This document shows, piece after piece, positions 1 through 9,281 of a DNA stretch of 39,381 nucleotides. The DNA comes from a virus. The stretch covers positions 1-39,381 of the IMG/VR virus record IMGVR_UViG_3300031658_000030; one strand, given 5' to 3'. Made by a program: the position numbers and the translations under genes. How positions within the stretch are numbered: the stretch's first letter is position 1; each line of letters opens with the position of its first letter. The notes below the pieces were generated by a model that saw only the letters and a program-made list of their open reading frames with translations, was not told the origin of the DNA and ran no database searches.

Positions 1-1
1 A

Positions 2-2104
2 GTTGTTAGTGGCCTTGTCGATAGTCGCGATGTAGCGAGTGATGGCGCTAAAGCAGTCACTGCTCATGGCTGGGGCGATCATGCTGGCCTGTATGCGACA
101 ACGTCATCTGTTAGCTCACAAATAACCACCGCGATTGGCACCAAACTCAATTCATCCGCTGTAAGTACCTACGGTCTAAATCTGATTAACGATACTAACG
201 CTGCGGCTGCAAGAACTACATTAGGGCTGGGCACAGCAGCGACCACTGCGGCTAGTGCTTACGCGACATCTGGACAAGTTTTGACTAACGTGCCGTCTGA
301 TGCTTTATTCACAGATACCGTTTTTTCTTTGCCCTTTGCAAACAACTCCGCTAACTGGAACACTGCTTACGGCTGGGACGATCATGCTACCGCTGGATAC
401 ACCTCTAACATAGGCGACATAACTGGTGTAACTGCGGGTACAGGTTTGACTGGAGGAGCTACTTCAGGCACTGCAACACTTAACGTCATTGGTGGTTCAG
501 GCATTACTGCTAGCGCAAATGATGTTGCTGTTGACTCTACTGTATTGAGAACTAATACGGGCGCTCAAACAATAAGTGGAGACCTTAAATTCGATAGTGG
601 CAAGTCTCTTTATATAGCTGATGTAAGTACTACTACTGGTAGAATCCCCGCCCCCGGAGGAGGGCTGCTCACTGTCAGTTCAAGTCCTGCTACCGGAGCG
701 TTTAAGATAAAGCTCCCCGTTGCAACTGCTAACAATAGTTCAATGATAAGTTTTGAAGTACATATTTTTGACTATGGCGATAAAGAGAGCGTTAATCTGC
801 GTATTTCAGGATACGCACACGGTAGCGGAGTCAACTGGAATCGCCAAACTGTTACTATATTGTCCGCAGTAACAGGTAAAGATTACACAGTCCGTTTTGG
901 TTCGGACGGCACTGGCAATTGCCTATGGATAGGAGAGCTTACTTCAACTTGGAGCCACCCAAAAGTAGGTATTTTTAACCTAATGGTTGGACACACTGCA
1001 AACCTTTCTGAGTTTGCAAGCGGCTGGAGTATTACACTGGCGACAGGTTTTGACACTGTAGAGGACACCATATCTGGCAACCTTCCTTATGGAAAGTTAT
1101 TACCAGATTCCGTAAACGGCACTAATATTGCTAACGATGCTATCAACTCTGAACATTATGTATCAAATAGTATTGACCCTTTACACCTAAATGTAACAGG
1201 CAACGGAACCAACACGCAGTTTTTACGATCTGATGGCGATGGCACTATGTCTTGGGTTACACCCCCTGACACTAACACTGTCTATACCTTTCCTCACACA
1301 ATTAGTTCTGCCGCTGGCAACAGTTCAGTGGTTCAAAGAACCTCGGCGGGGCATATAAAGGCGAATTATTTTAACACCACCCCCGACACTGTTGGTAGTG
1401 GCGTGACTCAGGTTTGTGTTGAGACAGGGAACGATGGGTTTATTCGCCACGGCACTGCCGCAGCTATAAGAACTTTTCTTGGCGTGGCCGCTAGCGCAAA
1501 TAATTATGTGCTTCCCTCTACTGTTATCACTAGCTCCGCCGCGCAATCTAACAACATAGTTATAAAAAATTCATCGCCAACTATAAATTTGAGGGATACC
1601 AACCATCGTGGTGCCCACCTGCACTGCAACGAAAACCGATTCTATATACTTAACGCTAGTGCGGTAAATTCAACATCTTATGCGCCGGTAGGCGGCCACT
1701 TTGCTTTCTATATCAGCACGACCAACAACGCCGCCAATTTTGGCGGCTCGCTCACAGCGGTAGGTAACATTACTGCGTACTCTGATGTGCGCATTAAAGA
1801 CAATATCGAAACGATTGATGGTGCTTTGGAAAAGGTCACTAAGATGCGCGGTGTTTACTACAACCGTAATGACCTTGATGAAAAGGAAAACGCAGTTCGC
1901 AGGACAGGAGTTGTTGCACAAGAGATAGAAAAAGTGCTTCCCGAAGTTGTGCGCGAGAACGAAGAAAAAAATGTCGATGAAAATGGCGCTACTCTGGATG
2001 GTGGCCGCAAGCGTCTTACTGTTGACTATGGAAATATAGTGGGCATTCTTATAGAGGCTATTAAAGAGCAGCAAGTACAGATAGACGAGCTAAAAGGAAA
2101 CTGA
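2..2104 (+). CDS. Tail fibre protein with C-terminal S74 chaperone domain (5' partial)
   Basis: The reading frame is open from the left edge, so the true start lies outside the window; an internal TTG at 281 is not the start. The visible part is rich in Thr, Ser, Ala and Gly and contains RTTLGLGTAA, a repeat motif common in phage tail fibres. The last ~110 residues form a Peptidase_S74 intramolecular chaperone domain. The catalytic Ser of the YSDVRIKDNIE motif is at 1781-1783 and the Lys at 1796-1798, followed by VVAQEIEKVLPEVV and a terminal coiled coil (IKEQQVQIDELK). In this family the domain drives trimerisation of the fibre and then cleaves itself off. The protein probably binds the host surface. 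One base separates it from the next gene. The S74 assignment is secure; receptor specificity cannot be judged. Confidence 0.88.
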   Translation, partial: VVSGLVDSRDVASDGAKAVTAHGWGDHAGLYATTSSVSSQITTAIGTKLNSSAVSTYGLNLINDTNAAAARTTLGLGTAATTAASAYATSGQVLTNVPSDALFTDTVFSLPFANNSANWNTAYGWDDHATAGYTSNIGDITGVTAGTGLTGGATSGTATLNVIGGSGITASANDVAVDSTVLRTNTGAQTISGDLKFDSGKSLYIADVSTTTGRIPAPGGGLLTVSSSPATGAFKIKLPVATANNSSMISFEVHIFDYGDKESVNLRISGYAHGSGVNWNRQTVTILSAVTGKDYTVRFGSDGTGNCLWIGELTSTWSHPKVGIFNLMVGHTANLSEFASGWSITLATGFDTVEDTISGNLPYGKLLPDSVNGTNIANDAINSEHYVSNSIDPLHLNVTGNGTNTQFLRSDGDGTMSWVTPPDTNTVYTFPHTISSAAGNSSVVQRTSAGHIKANYFNTTPDTVGSGVTQVCVETGNDGFIRHGTAAAIRTFLGVAASANNYVLPSTVITSSAAQSNNIVIKNSSPTINLRDTNHRGAHLHCNENRFYILNASAVNSTSYAPVGGHFAFYISTTNNAANFGGSLTAVGNITAYSDVRIKDNIETIDGALEKVTKMRGVYYNRNDLDEKENAVRRTGVVAQEIEKVLPEVVRENEEKNVDENGATLDGGRKRLTVDYGNIVGILIEAIKEQQVQIDELKGN

Positions 2105-2105
2105 T

Positions 2106-2735
2106 ATGGCCTTACCCGCAGCTAATCAGCCTATTTCTTTTTTGGATTTGCAAAATGAGTACGGCGGTTCTGGGCCTATAAGTCTCAGTGAGTATTTTAG
2201 GTCTCCCAATGCAAGCAATACGAAGGCTGTGAATTTTGGCTTTCAGGGAAACTGGGGGTACAACTCTGGCTTCAGCAACAGCGGCTATAGCGAAACCAAC
2301 AGGCACATGGTTATGGATTTTTCCACTAAATATGGCTCCGAGCTTTTGGCCCATCAAATAAGATGGGTGTTTAACGGCGCTGTCGTGTCTAATACTTTGC
2401 CCGCAGTAAAGTATTCAAGCTCTGACTTTTGGGCTAACAACGGAGGGCAATCCTATGTTCTGACAGTCGGGAGCGCGCCCCAGTCTCAGCTAGCGACCAA
2501 GAATTATGGCCGTTCGCCTTTTACTGGAATGACGGGGCCGCCACAGTACTATAGAACGGAGACCTATTCGGCTACCGGTTCCAAAGCGAGCCAAGCGGGG
2601 GGCATCCTGTTCTACTACTACTACTATAGTAAAACACAAACCAGATCGTTTGTTAATTACAACAGCACTGTTCCAATTAGCAGCACAAACAACGCTACAA
2701 TATCTATGTCCAACTTCGCTAGTCAGGGAAACTAA
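2106..2735 (+). CDS. Putative tail tip or fibre-associated protein
   Basis: This 209-aa protein starts one base after the S74 fibre stop, with AAAGGAAA as ribosome binding site. Its N-terminus (PISFLDLQNEYGG, then ISLSEYFRSP) matches a pattern familiar from small phage tail proteins, where a short hydrophobic start is followed by an (E/D)(F/Y)GG and LSEYY motif. The remainder is rich in Gly, Ser, Asn and Tyr with a run of Tyr near residue 177, consistent with an extracellular beta-rich structural protein. No enzyme motif is visible. Position beside the tail fibre suggests a virion tip or fibre accessory protein. Function is inferred from context and motif memory only. Confidence 0.6.
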   Translation: MALPAANQPISFLDLQNEYGGSGPISLSEYFRSPNASNTKAVNFGFQGNWGYNSGFSNSGYSETNRHMVMDFSTKYGSELLAHQIRWVFNGAVVSNTLPAVKYSSSDFWANNGGQSYVLTVGSAPQSQLATKNYGRSPFTGMTGPPQYYRTETYSATGSKASQAGGILFYYYYYSKTQTRSFVNYNSTVPISSTNNATISMSNFASQGN

Positions 2736-2977
2736 TGCGAGCTATTGGCTATACCATTCTTGCCGACCCACCATGGGGGAGAACCGTTTATATTAAAACG
2801 GGGGTATGGATTATGGCTATACACATGCCAGAAAATGGTGGCAACACTCCAACAGAGGAAGAAGTTAGGGCGGTTGCTGATGTTGTAGTGGAAAGCTATA
2901 GACCTCAGCATCCAGACGAGGCTATCAGAGTGCAGTACGAGACTCGCGATAACGTAATATCCGTGCAGGAGATTTAG
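2735..2977 (+). CDS. Hypothetical protein, 80 aa
   Basis: The ATG overlaps the TAA of the preceding gene (TAATG) and is preceded by AGGGAAA, which supports this start and translational coupling. A second ATG at 2813 (MAIHMPENGG) follows a GGGGG tract and could be the real start, giving about 54 aa. The body is acidic (TPTEEEVRAVADVVVE). I recognise no domain. It sits in the tail-fibre to lysis interval, so a small tail accessory role is possible but unproven. Confidence 0.55.
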   Translation: MRAIGYTILADPPWGRTVYIKTGVWIMAIHMPENGGNTPTEEEVRAVADVVVESYRPQHPDEAIRVQYETRDNVISVQEI

Positions 2978-2979
2978 AA

Positions 2980-3693
2980 ATGGCGCACTCTGGTCTGGTT
3001 TATAGCACCGACACAGGCGGCAATATAGATGAAAAACTGTTTGTTGCAAATTGTTTTGATGTTTCTGCTGGTGTGTATTTTGATCGAGACAACTGGGATT
3101 CGATGCCCAATGCTGAAAAGGGCGATGAGCGACATTCCGTCTATAATTTTCTAAGGGTAGCTTGGGCAGGTCAAAACATCGTCGGTGCGGTAACTGCTAC
3201 GCATACGTGGGAGCAAGATGATGATGTTACTGCTGAATGGTTTGTCGCGCATCAATCTGTAGTTACAGCAGCACTCGACGGACATGGCAGCTTTACTTAC
3301 ACAAATGTTGACATGGAAGCCAGAGTAGCCGTAGCGCGGGTTGTGCCTAGCACGACACGTACGCGCTGGATAGATTACCCGTACAAGTACGCGCCCGACA
3401 TAGACTACTTGAAGGTAGAGATGGACGCGGGCGCGTCGTTAATATGCACGATTGCTATCGCTGATAACTGGGAGTCATGGGTGTCTGAGGAGCGAGATGT
3501 AATCGCGGATATGACTGAGACAATTGAAAGCCCAGCCATCGGAAAGCCTGTATACATTACATTCAGCGCAGACTGCGAGGTTAATGGCAATGCTGTAGGG
3601 AGAGGGGACACTCTAAAGTTAACGTCTTCTTCGTTTAATATTACCACTGCTGCTAATACTAAATTGATAGCAAATTATAGTCTAGGAGAATAA
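2980..3693 (+). CDS. Hypothetical protein, 237 aa, tail-region
   Basis: The start follows CAGGAGATTTAGAA, a good ribosome binding site, two bases after the preceding TAG. The sequence is soluble, Asp- and Thr-rich, with a C-terminal stretch (ADCEVNGNAVGRGDTLKL) that reads like a small beta-sandwich. No signal peptide, membrane segment or known catalytic motif is visible. The gene lies between tail fibre genes and the lysis group, so it is most likely a minor virion or fibre-associated protein. I do not recognise the family. Confidence 0.6.
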   Translation: MAHSGLVYSTDTGGNIDEKLFVANCFDVSAGVYFDRDNWDSMPNAEKGDERHSVYNFLRVAWAGQNIVGAVTATHTWEQDDDVTAEWFVAHQSVVTAALDGHGSFTYTNVDMEARVAVARVVPSTTRTRWIDYPYKYAPDIDYLKVEMDAGASLICTIAIADNWESWVSEERDVIADMTETIESPAIGKPVYITFSADCEVNGNAVGRGDTLKLTSSSFNITTAANTKLIANYSLGE

Positions 3694-3695
3694 AA

Positions 3696-3977
3696 ATGAG
3701 TCAGTATAAAGAAAGATTGGACGCCGCCAAAATAGAATACGTTTCTACAGACGGCGTCGCGGAGGCGGGCACTCGGTTGTGGTGGTGCGTCAAACAAGTC
3801 GGGCATAGCTGGACAAACATGGACGTTGAGAATTTACGGTACTTGTTCCCAAAGCTAACAAAAGAAACTCCTTTTCCTTTCGGCAAGGATTGGGCTTACA
3901 TCATAGGGCATGTGTCTCAGTTTTTTATTGTGCCCACTATAGTCTTGCAGTTTCTAGCCCTAAGAAAAGCTAAGTAG
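3696..3977 (+). CDS. Small membrane-anchored hypothetical protein
   Basis: This 93-aa protein has a strong ribosome binding site (TAGGAGAATAAAA). Residues 1-65 are soluble and contain Trp-rich LWWCVKQVG; residues ~66-88 (IIGHVSQFFIVPTIVLQFLAL) form one plausible membrane helix, followed by a basic RKAK tail. It lies directly upstream of the amidase and holin genes, so it may belong to the lysis group as a holin-like or antiholin-like protein. That is inference from position and topology; no family was recognised. Confidence 0.55.
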   Translation: MSQYKERLDAAKIEYVSTDGVAEAGTRLWWCVKQVGHSWTNMDVENLRYLFPKLTKETPFPFGKDWAYIIGHVSQFFIVPTIVLQFLALRKAK

Positions 3978-3986
3978 CTTCGCCTT

Positions 3987-4415
3987 ATGCCCACTAATTA
4001 CCCAGTCGAGAAGATAGTGATTCACGGCTCAGCCAGCCCATTGCGAGGAGATTCTGCTGAGGATGTCCACCGCTGGCACCTACAAAACGGGTGGGACGGG
4101 GTGGGGTATCACTGGCTAATTGGCGAAGGTAAGTGCGAAGCAGGGCGGCCTGAGTATTGGATAGGGTCTCATGTGCGAAGGCACAACACGAACAGCATAG
4201 GCATTATGTTATTTGGTATGGGGCCAGACGAGTACACCGAAGCGCAAATGAGCATATTGGCTAACAAGTGCAGAGAGATTTTAGCTAGACATGAGACCAT
4301 TACTGACGTTTGCGGTCATAGTGATTTAGACCCTGTTAATAAGCCGTGTTGCCCCGGTTTTAATGTCAGATTGTGGGCTAAAGAAACTGGAATAATGCCA
4401 AGGAGCAACCGATGA
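3987..4415 (+). CDS. N-acetylmuramoyl-L-alanine amidase (endolysin)
   Basis: This 142-aa protein is an Amidase_2 / T7-lysozyme-type zinc amidase, which cuts the amide bond between N-acetylmuramic acid and L-alanine in peptidoglycan. Visible motifs are IVIHGSA with zinc ligand H13, GYHWLI with catalytic Y41, GHSDLDP with zinc ligand H111, and K119 followed by C121-C122 before PGF, one of which is the third ligand. The length is close to T7 lysozyme (151 aa). No signal peptide is present, so release would depend on the holin encoded next door. The ribosome binding site is weak (only AAGTAG upstream). The stop overlaps the holin start as ATGA, indicating translational coupling. Confidence 0.92.
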   Translation: MPTNYPVEKIVIHGSASPLRGDSAEDVHRWHLQNGWDGVGYHWLIGEGKCEAGRPEYWIGSHVRRHNTNSIGIMLFGMGPDEYTEAQMSILANKCREILARHETITDVCGHSDLDPVNKPCCPGFNVRLWAKETGIMPRSNR

Positions 4416-4810
4416 GCATTGCAGCGATTACCAGCATGTTAGTAGGGCCAGTGGCCGATTTGATAGGCAAATTTATACCCGACAAAGATCAGGCGGCTAA
4501 ATTAGCCCACGACATAGCAATCATGGCAGCCACTCAGGCCCACCAACAGGCAATGGGGCAAGTAGAGGTAAATAAGGTTGAAGCAGCGCATAGATCAGTG
4601 TGGGTTGCGGGGTGGAGACCCTTTATCGGCTGGACTTGTGGGCTAGGACTCTTTTACAATGTACTGGCGCATCCGATAGCTTCTATTTGGTACGAAATGC
4701 CTGTAGTAGACCCAGACTTGCTGTACCCTGTAATGCTGGGTATCCTTGGCATTGGTGGTATGAATGTCGCAGCTAGAACTTATGAGAAAGTTAAAGGCGT
4801 CGCCGTATAA
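4412..4810 (+). CDS. Holin, GTA-type 3TM family
   Basis: This 132-aa protein starts inside the amidase stop (ATGA). It has a helical N-terminal region with KFIPDKDQAAKLAHDI, then the characteristic AAHRSVWVAGWRPFIGW motif (residues 58-74). Two clear membrane segments lie at about 71-94 and 103-122, with a hydrophobic N-terminal helix as a possible third. This pattern matches the GTA_holin_3TM family (PF11351, from memory). Its expected role is to permeabilise the inner membrane at the programmed time so that the adjacent amidase can reach the cell wall. Confidence 0.85.
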   Translation: MSIAAITSMLVGPVADLIGKFIPDKDQAAKLAHDIAIMAATQAHQQAMGQVEVNKVEAAHRSVWVAGWRPFIGWTCGLGLFYNVLAHPIASIWYEMPVVDPDLLYPVMLGILGIGGMNVAARTYEKVKGVAV

Positions 4811-4825
4811 TAAGGAATTTTTGAA

Positions 4826-5164
4826 ATGAATAAGGAAAGACGAAGAAGTACGGATGTAGGTTGGCAGAAGTTTTTGACCGTTGAAATTCTCATGGGCATT
4901 TTTGCAATGGTTTTTGTGGCGGGAGGAATCTGGGTCACTCTAAGCTCTGATATTTCTTATGCTCAGTCGTCTACCGCCGAGAACACTGTTAAGCTACAGA
5001 ATCTTGCCCGTCAGGTTGCTTCCATAGACACTGACTTGCGTATAATTGCGGCAGACGCAGAGCATAACAAAGATACAGCCGATGAGATTAAAGCTGACCT
5101 TAAAGAGCAAAGAACCGACATAAAAGGAAAGAAAAATGAGCGAGCGCGTGAGTATATCCATTGA
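4826..5164 (+). CDS. Inner-membrane spanin-like protein
   Basis: This 112-aa protein has a basic N-terminus (NKERRRSTD), one membrane helix at about residues 16-39, and then a long periplasmic helical region (KLQNLARQVASIDTDLRII through IKADLKEQ) with heptad character. This N-in, C-out topology with a coiled coil, right after holin and amidase, fits an i-spanin that would help fuse inner and outer membranes. No lipobox-bearing o-spanin was found overlapping it; the short gene nested at its 3' end has none. It might instead be a phage membrane protein of another kind. TAAGGA precedes the start. Confidence 0.6.
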   Translation: MNKERRRSTDVGWQKFLTVEILMGIFAMVFVAGGIWVTLSSDISYAQSSTAENTVKLQNLARQVASIDTDLRIIAADAEHNKDTADEIKADLKEQRTDIKGKKNERAREYIH

Positions 5165-5297
5165 TGTTTTAAACAAAGTAATCACAGTTTTAGCGGGATT
5201 ACCCTACCAACAAGTTAGTGGGATTATCGAAGAAGTGCAGATAGACGTAAAGGCTGGCGTTATTGATGATAGTACCCACGAAGATTCTGGTGAATAG
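5136..5297 (+). CDS. Small conserved-type phage protein, 53 aa
   Basis: This short gene overlaps the 3' end of the spanin-like gene by 29 nt and has its own ribosome binding site (AAAGGAAAGAAAA before ATG). The product begins MSERVSISIDVLNKVITVLA and continues with GLPYQQVSGIIEEVQ. The Pro-Tyr-(Q/E)-x-V then I/L-I pattern resembles a widespread unnamed family of 50-80 aa phage proteins, from memory. There is no lipobox, so it is not a typical Rz1-like outer spanin. Function unknown. Confidence 0.65.
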   Translation: MSERVSISIDVLNKVITVLAGLPYQQVSGIIEEVQIDVKAGVIDDSTHEDSGE

Positions 5298-5299
5298 GT

Positions 5300-7015
5300 A
5301 TGGTAGCAATCCGCGCTAGCTCGTTTGGAGGCATACGCCCAAAGCTCAACGCTCGGTACTTAGGCGAAGATGGCGCGCAAATAGCCAACAACGTAGATAC
5401 TACTCGGCAGGGCGCTTTAACCCCTGTACATGATTTAGGGGATAACGTACTTGGTGGTAATGTCAGCCTTGCTGTCAGCGGCTTCGTACCTAAAACTCTT
5501 TTTCGGTATGGCATAGATTATCTAGTAGAAGACGACAAGAAGTGGGTATCTTCTACAAGGCACGTCAACTTTGCGCGCGGGCAGATTACAGGCGACGAAT
5601 TTGAAGTGCTGTATTTTACCGACAACAGTGACAGCGGTTTTAAGCCGCAGTTTACAGATAAAAACAAAGTTGGCGCGAAAAATCAGACTATTTTGGGCGG
5701 CACTGTTAGCGGCCTTACGCAATCTTTTCCTTTGGGCGTAAACGCCCCAACGATAGCTCCAAAAGTTGTAGGAGTTACAGAAGCCGGTGTCATTGAGGGC
5801 CTCACCATAGAGTACAGAACTTATGTCTTTACTCATGTCTACACAAGGTCAGGTAGAGAAATGGAGTCCGCACCTTCGCCAGCTTCACCCCCAACAAAGT
5901 ACTATTTAGAGTCGGGGCAACTCGATAAAGTTAATACACTAACTAGAGCCGTGCCCGAAGGGGGCGGGCACATGGCCGCCAGCGAACACAAAAAACGCAT
6001 TTATAGGGCAGTAGCTGGCACTTTTCTTTTTGTAGACGAAATACCCGGAAGCACGCAAGAATATACAGATAGGAAGGACGCTGCGGAGCTAGGTGAGCCG
6101 TTGCCTAGCCTTACGTGGTCTCCGCCAGACCCTGATATGAAAGGGCTTGTAAACATGGCTAACGGCATTATGGCTGGGTTTAAGGGTAGGGATATTTTCT
6201 TTTGTGAGCCGTATATACCTCATGCTTGGCCTATTAACTACACCGTCACTGTCGATAGCCCTGTTGTAGCAATAGTCAGCCTAGATACTACGTTAGTTGT
6301 GCTAACCAACGAGCGACCTTATTTTGTTCAGGGCAGTGACCCTTCTTTTATGACTGTAGTAGAAGCTGACATTGCGCAAGCCTGTATAGCTCCCCGTAGC
6401 GCGGCTAAGTTAGGAGGGGAGTGTTATTTCTCTAGTCCTGATGGCCTTGTTACTGTTAGCTCGCGGGGGTCTAAGATAATTACTGAAAACATATTCTCTT
6501 ACAGGCAGTGGAACGAGTACTTTGAAACAGACAGCATTATCGGTTACGTACATGACTTAAAGTACTATGGGTTTTTTAAGTCTAAGAACACAAACATTCG
6601 GCCGAACGGGGTATTTATCTACGATATACCTACTAGGCAGTTTACTATGTCTACGGTAAGCGCTAGTGCGGCTTTTGCCGACCTTCGTTTTGACAAACTT
6701 TATGTAATGGATGTTAGAAAAGTAAGGGCGTGGGGTGAAGGCGCTCCAATGTCGTACACATGGAAGTCTAAAATCTTTGGTATGCCTAGCGAGGTTAGCT
6801 TCTCTTGTATGCAAATAGAGGCTGAGTCGTACGATAGCATGACTTATAAATTGTACGCGGACGGTTCGTTGCTCCAAGAGGGCGCTGTAACAAGCAGGAA
6901 TATGATGCGTATAAAGTCTGTTTTGGCCCGCGACTGGGAAATACAGCTAGAAGGCAAAGGCGAAGTATTTAACATAGCGTTAGCTCAGGCAGGGCAGGAG
7001 TTAGCTAGAAAATGA
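5300..7015 (+). CDS. Virion structural protein, 571 aa
   Basis: The N-terminus (VAIRASSFGGIRPKLNARYL, then AQIANNVDTTRQGAL) follows the pattern of a phage structural family where a FGGI...P.L start is followed by A..A.NV.L..G.L. The rest is rich in beta strands with repeated blade-like segments (for example TLVVLTNERPYFVQGSD, then FSSPDGLVTVSSRG), suggesting a beta-propeller or tail-tube accessory protein. No enzyme motif is visible. It is followed by an ATGA-coupled J-like tail gene, consistent with a tail tip or baseplate component. The ribosome binding site is weak (AGGT close to ATG). Confidence 0.65.
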   Translation: MVAIRASSFGGIRPKLNARYLGEDGAQIANNVDTTRQGALTPVHDLGDNVLGGNVSLAVSGFVPKTLFRYGIDYLVEDDKKWVSSTRHVNFARGQITGDEFEVLYFTDNSDSGFKPQFTDKNKVGAKNQTILGGTVSGLTQSFPLGVNAPTIAPKVVGVTEAGVIEGLTIEYRTYVFTHVYTRSGREMESAPSPASPPTKYYLESGQLDKVNTLTRAVPEGGGHMAASEHKKRIYRAVAGTFLFVDEIPGSTQEYTDRKDAAELGEPLPSLTWSPPDPDMKGLVNMANGIMAGFKGRDIFFCEPYIPHAWPINYTVTVDSPVVAIVSLDTTLVVLTNERPYFVQGSDPSFMTVVEADIAQACIAPRSAAKLGGECYFSSPDGLVTVSSRGSKIITENIFSYRQWNEYFETDSIIGYVHDLKYYGFFKSKNTNIRPNGVFIYDIPTRQFTMSTVSASAAFADLRFDKLYVMDVRKVRAWGEGAPMSYTWKSKIFGMPSEVSFSCMQIEAESYDSMTYKLYADGSLLQEGAVTSRNMMRIKSVLARDWEIQLEGKGEVFNIALAQAGQELARK

Positions 7016-9279
7016 GCAAAAACTCAAAAAGCAATCTACCAACTATAACGTCTAATATAGATAAAGACCTGCGTATTTGGACAGACAGAGCGCGGGAGCT
7101 TTTAGAGGGAAAAGGCGGGTTTATTGTAACTAGAGATGCGCTGATAGGCAGTGGCCTTGCGAGCGGTGGCCCCGGGGGCAGTATAGCCCCGCCCGAAGGA
7201 GATAACGACACTGAACTTATCCCTATATTTACACCCCCCGCGCCAGCATTTTTGAGGGCCAACGGTGGGTGGGCGTATATAAATTTAGAGTGGGGTCAAC
7301 CTCCTTACTACGGCCACCTCCGATCTCAAGTGTATAGGGCAGAAGGGGCAGTAGCCCTAGATGCTCCTGTTGAAAGCGAGCTTACATACGTACATGGGCA
7401 AGGAGACCACGCGAGTGTATGGTCTGACAATGTAGGTACTGGCAAAACATTTACGTATTTCGTGAGGTTTGTAAACTTATTGGGCGTCAAAGGCCCATAT
7501 AGCGAGGGAGCTACCGCTACCACTGCGCTTGATGTAGAGCAAGCTCTGGACGCACTAAGTAACTCGATAACTACCAGCGAACTAGCTTCTGATCTTACCG
7601 CGCTTGTCGATGGGCTAGAAGATAACTACATTGTAAAAATACAGAAAGGCGGCGTTGCTTCTGGGTTTGGTCTTGTGTCTACTGAAGAAGCTACTACAGG
7701 TAAAGTAGAGAGTACTTTTGCCATACTCGCTAATAGATTTGCTCTCCTGCCCCCTGTGGAGTTTGACCAGTACAGTCAGCCTTCAAATTCGTTGGTCAAA
7801 AACGGAGATTTGTGGAGGCGCGCAGAACTTGATGAAGACGATTCGGTAGCTTCAGTTACCTACAAGTTGCGAGTTAAGAACAAGTGGGAGGATTTTGACC
7901 CTGTCCCCTTTGTCGTGCAGTCCACTCCTACTACTCTCCCTAATAGTATAGGCGATGATATAGAAATCCCTGCGGGTGTCTACATAAGGGACGCGTACAT
8001 TATGGACGCTTCTATTAAGAACGCGAAGATGGGCGTCGCTTCTATAGACAATGCAAATATAGCCAAAGCTGCTATTACCCGCGCTAAGATAGCCACATTA
8101 GACGCAGCTTCTATTACTTCAGGCGCAATAAAGTCATACAACTTTAATGCTATCAGTGGAGCTGGATTCTTTTTGCAGTTAGGGTCAGCTCAACTTGAAA
8201 TTGAAGAAGGCGTAGAGTACCCACAAGAAGAAGTCGCTTTTATATTGCGAAGCGCGGGGAACTCTAAACCCGCACTGCAACTAATAAGCGGAGTGGTTAC
8301 TATATCTGGTTTGGTAATACGTGATTTTTTGCAGTCTATAACTTATAACGACCCTGAAAAAGCGGGGTGGCAGTTCAATGTAGAGGACGGCACTTTTAGA
8401 ATTAAAAACGCTGCCCAAGAAACTATATTAGCATCTGGCGGAACTGAGGGGCTTGAAGACCCTAATTTTATTCTGACTATTATAAAAGATAAAATTGCCG
8501 AAATTGAAAAGGCTAACAAAGAGGCAAAAGATGACGCTAAAGCTGCCAGTGATGCGGCAGGAGGCGCTCAGGGCACAGCAAATACAGCCGATGACACAGC
8601 CTCTACAGCAAAAAGCCGAGTGGATATACTTAAAGAAGACCTAGATGCAACCTTTACGCGTTCGCCGGGTTCTCGAGCGGGGTATACTTTTACTAACGAT
8701 TTTAAGGACTTTTTTACCAATGATAACGACCTTAAAGACTTCGCTTTCTTAGAGAAAATAACCCCTGCGAATGTTTCTACTTATATAGCTAACGCCTCTA
8801 TTAAACAGGCTACCATAGCCGCGTTGGCGGTAGGCAGAGCGCAAATAAAAAACTTGGCAGTTTCTACTGCCAAAATAGCAGAAGCAGCAGTAAAGACACT
8901 TCAAATTGGTGAGGACTCTGTGGTTGTCGCGAAGGCTTTTCCCGGCAGGGGTGGTAAGGCTTCTTCCAGCGCTGTGGTTGCCGCGACTGGGGGCTTGAAC
9001 CCGCTGGGAGGTAGAATATTTGCTTCAGTGAGCCTTTCTGCTTCTGCTCGCGATAACGGGCTAACTGTCTCATTGTCGTTTTCTAGCGGCGGAGGCGCAA
9101 CCGCGCGCGTATCTGCAAATGATAATTCCAGCAGTGGTGAAGGCTCAATTGAAGCCCCTTGCTCAGTTTCTGCGGTATCTGGCTCGTCAGAAATCGGCGT
9201 TATAGCGTATGTTACGGTATCGGGAAACGGTGCAACATACAGTAATGTACTGCTAAGTATGTCGGCTTACAGGAGGTAG
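7012..9279 (+). CDS. J-like central tail / host-specificity protein
   Basis: This 755-aa protein is translationally coupled to the preceding gene (ATGA). After a Gly/Pro-rich segment (residues ~46-75) there is a fibronectin type III-like module (~75-170; WAYINLEWGQPPYYGHL through FTYFVRFVNLLG). Next comes a region resembling the C-terminal part of lambda J and DUF1983 proteins, with IPAGVYIRDAYIMDASI and NANIAKAAITRAKIATLDA. An Ala-rich coiled coil follows (about 495-535), and the C-terminus is a Ser/Gly-rich beta region. Its likely role is tail-tip attachment and receptor contact. The J assignment rests on motif pattern and gene position; the N-terminal half of true J proteins is missing. 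Confidence 0.7.
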   Translation: MSKNSKSNLPTITSNIDKDLRIWTDRARELLEGKGGFIVTRDALIGSGLASGGPGGSIAPPEGDNDTELIPIFTPPAPAFLRANGGWAYINLEWGQPPYYGHLRSQVYRAEGAVALDAPVESELTYVHGQGDHASVWSDNVGTGKTFTYFVRFVNLLGVKGPYSEGATATTALDVEQALDALSNSITTSELASDLTALVDGLEDNYIVKIQKGGVASGFGLVSTEEATTGKVESTFAILANRFALLPPVEFDQYSQPSNSLVKNGDLWRRAELDEDDSVASVTYKLRVKNKWEDFDPVPFVVQSTPTTLPNSIGDDIEIPAGVYIRDAYIMDASIKNAKMGVASIDNANIAKAAITRAKIATLDAASITSGAIKSYNFNAISGAGFFLQLGSAQLEIEEGVEYPQEEVAFILRSAGNSKPALQLISGVVTISGLVIRDFLQSITYNDPEKAGWQFNVEDGTFRIKNAAQETILASGGTEGLEDPNFILTIIKDKIAEIEKANKEAKDDAKAASDAAGGAQGTANTADDTASTAKSRVDILKEDLDATFTRSPGSRAGYTFTNDFKDFFTNDNDLKDFAFLEKITPANVSTYIANASIKQATIAALAVGRAQIKNLAVSTAKIAEAAVKTLQIGEDSVVVAKAFPGRGGKASSSAVVAATGGLNPLGGRIFASVSLSASARDNGLTVSLSFSSGGGATARVSANDNSSSGEGSIEAPCSVSAVSGSSEIGVIAYVTVSGNGATYSNVLLSMSAYRR

Positions 9280-9281
9280 GC

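Noticed and set aside
281-2104. A separate gene starting at TTG 281
   Set aside because: The same frame is open to the left edge of the window, so this is only the internal part of a 5'-truncated tail fibre gene.
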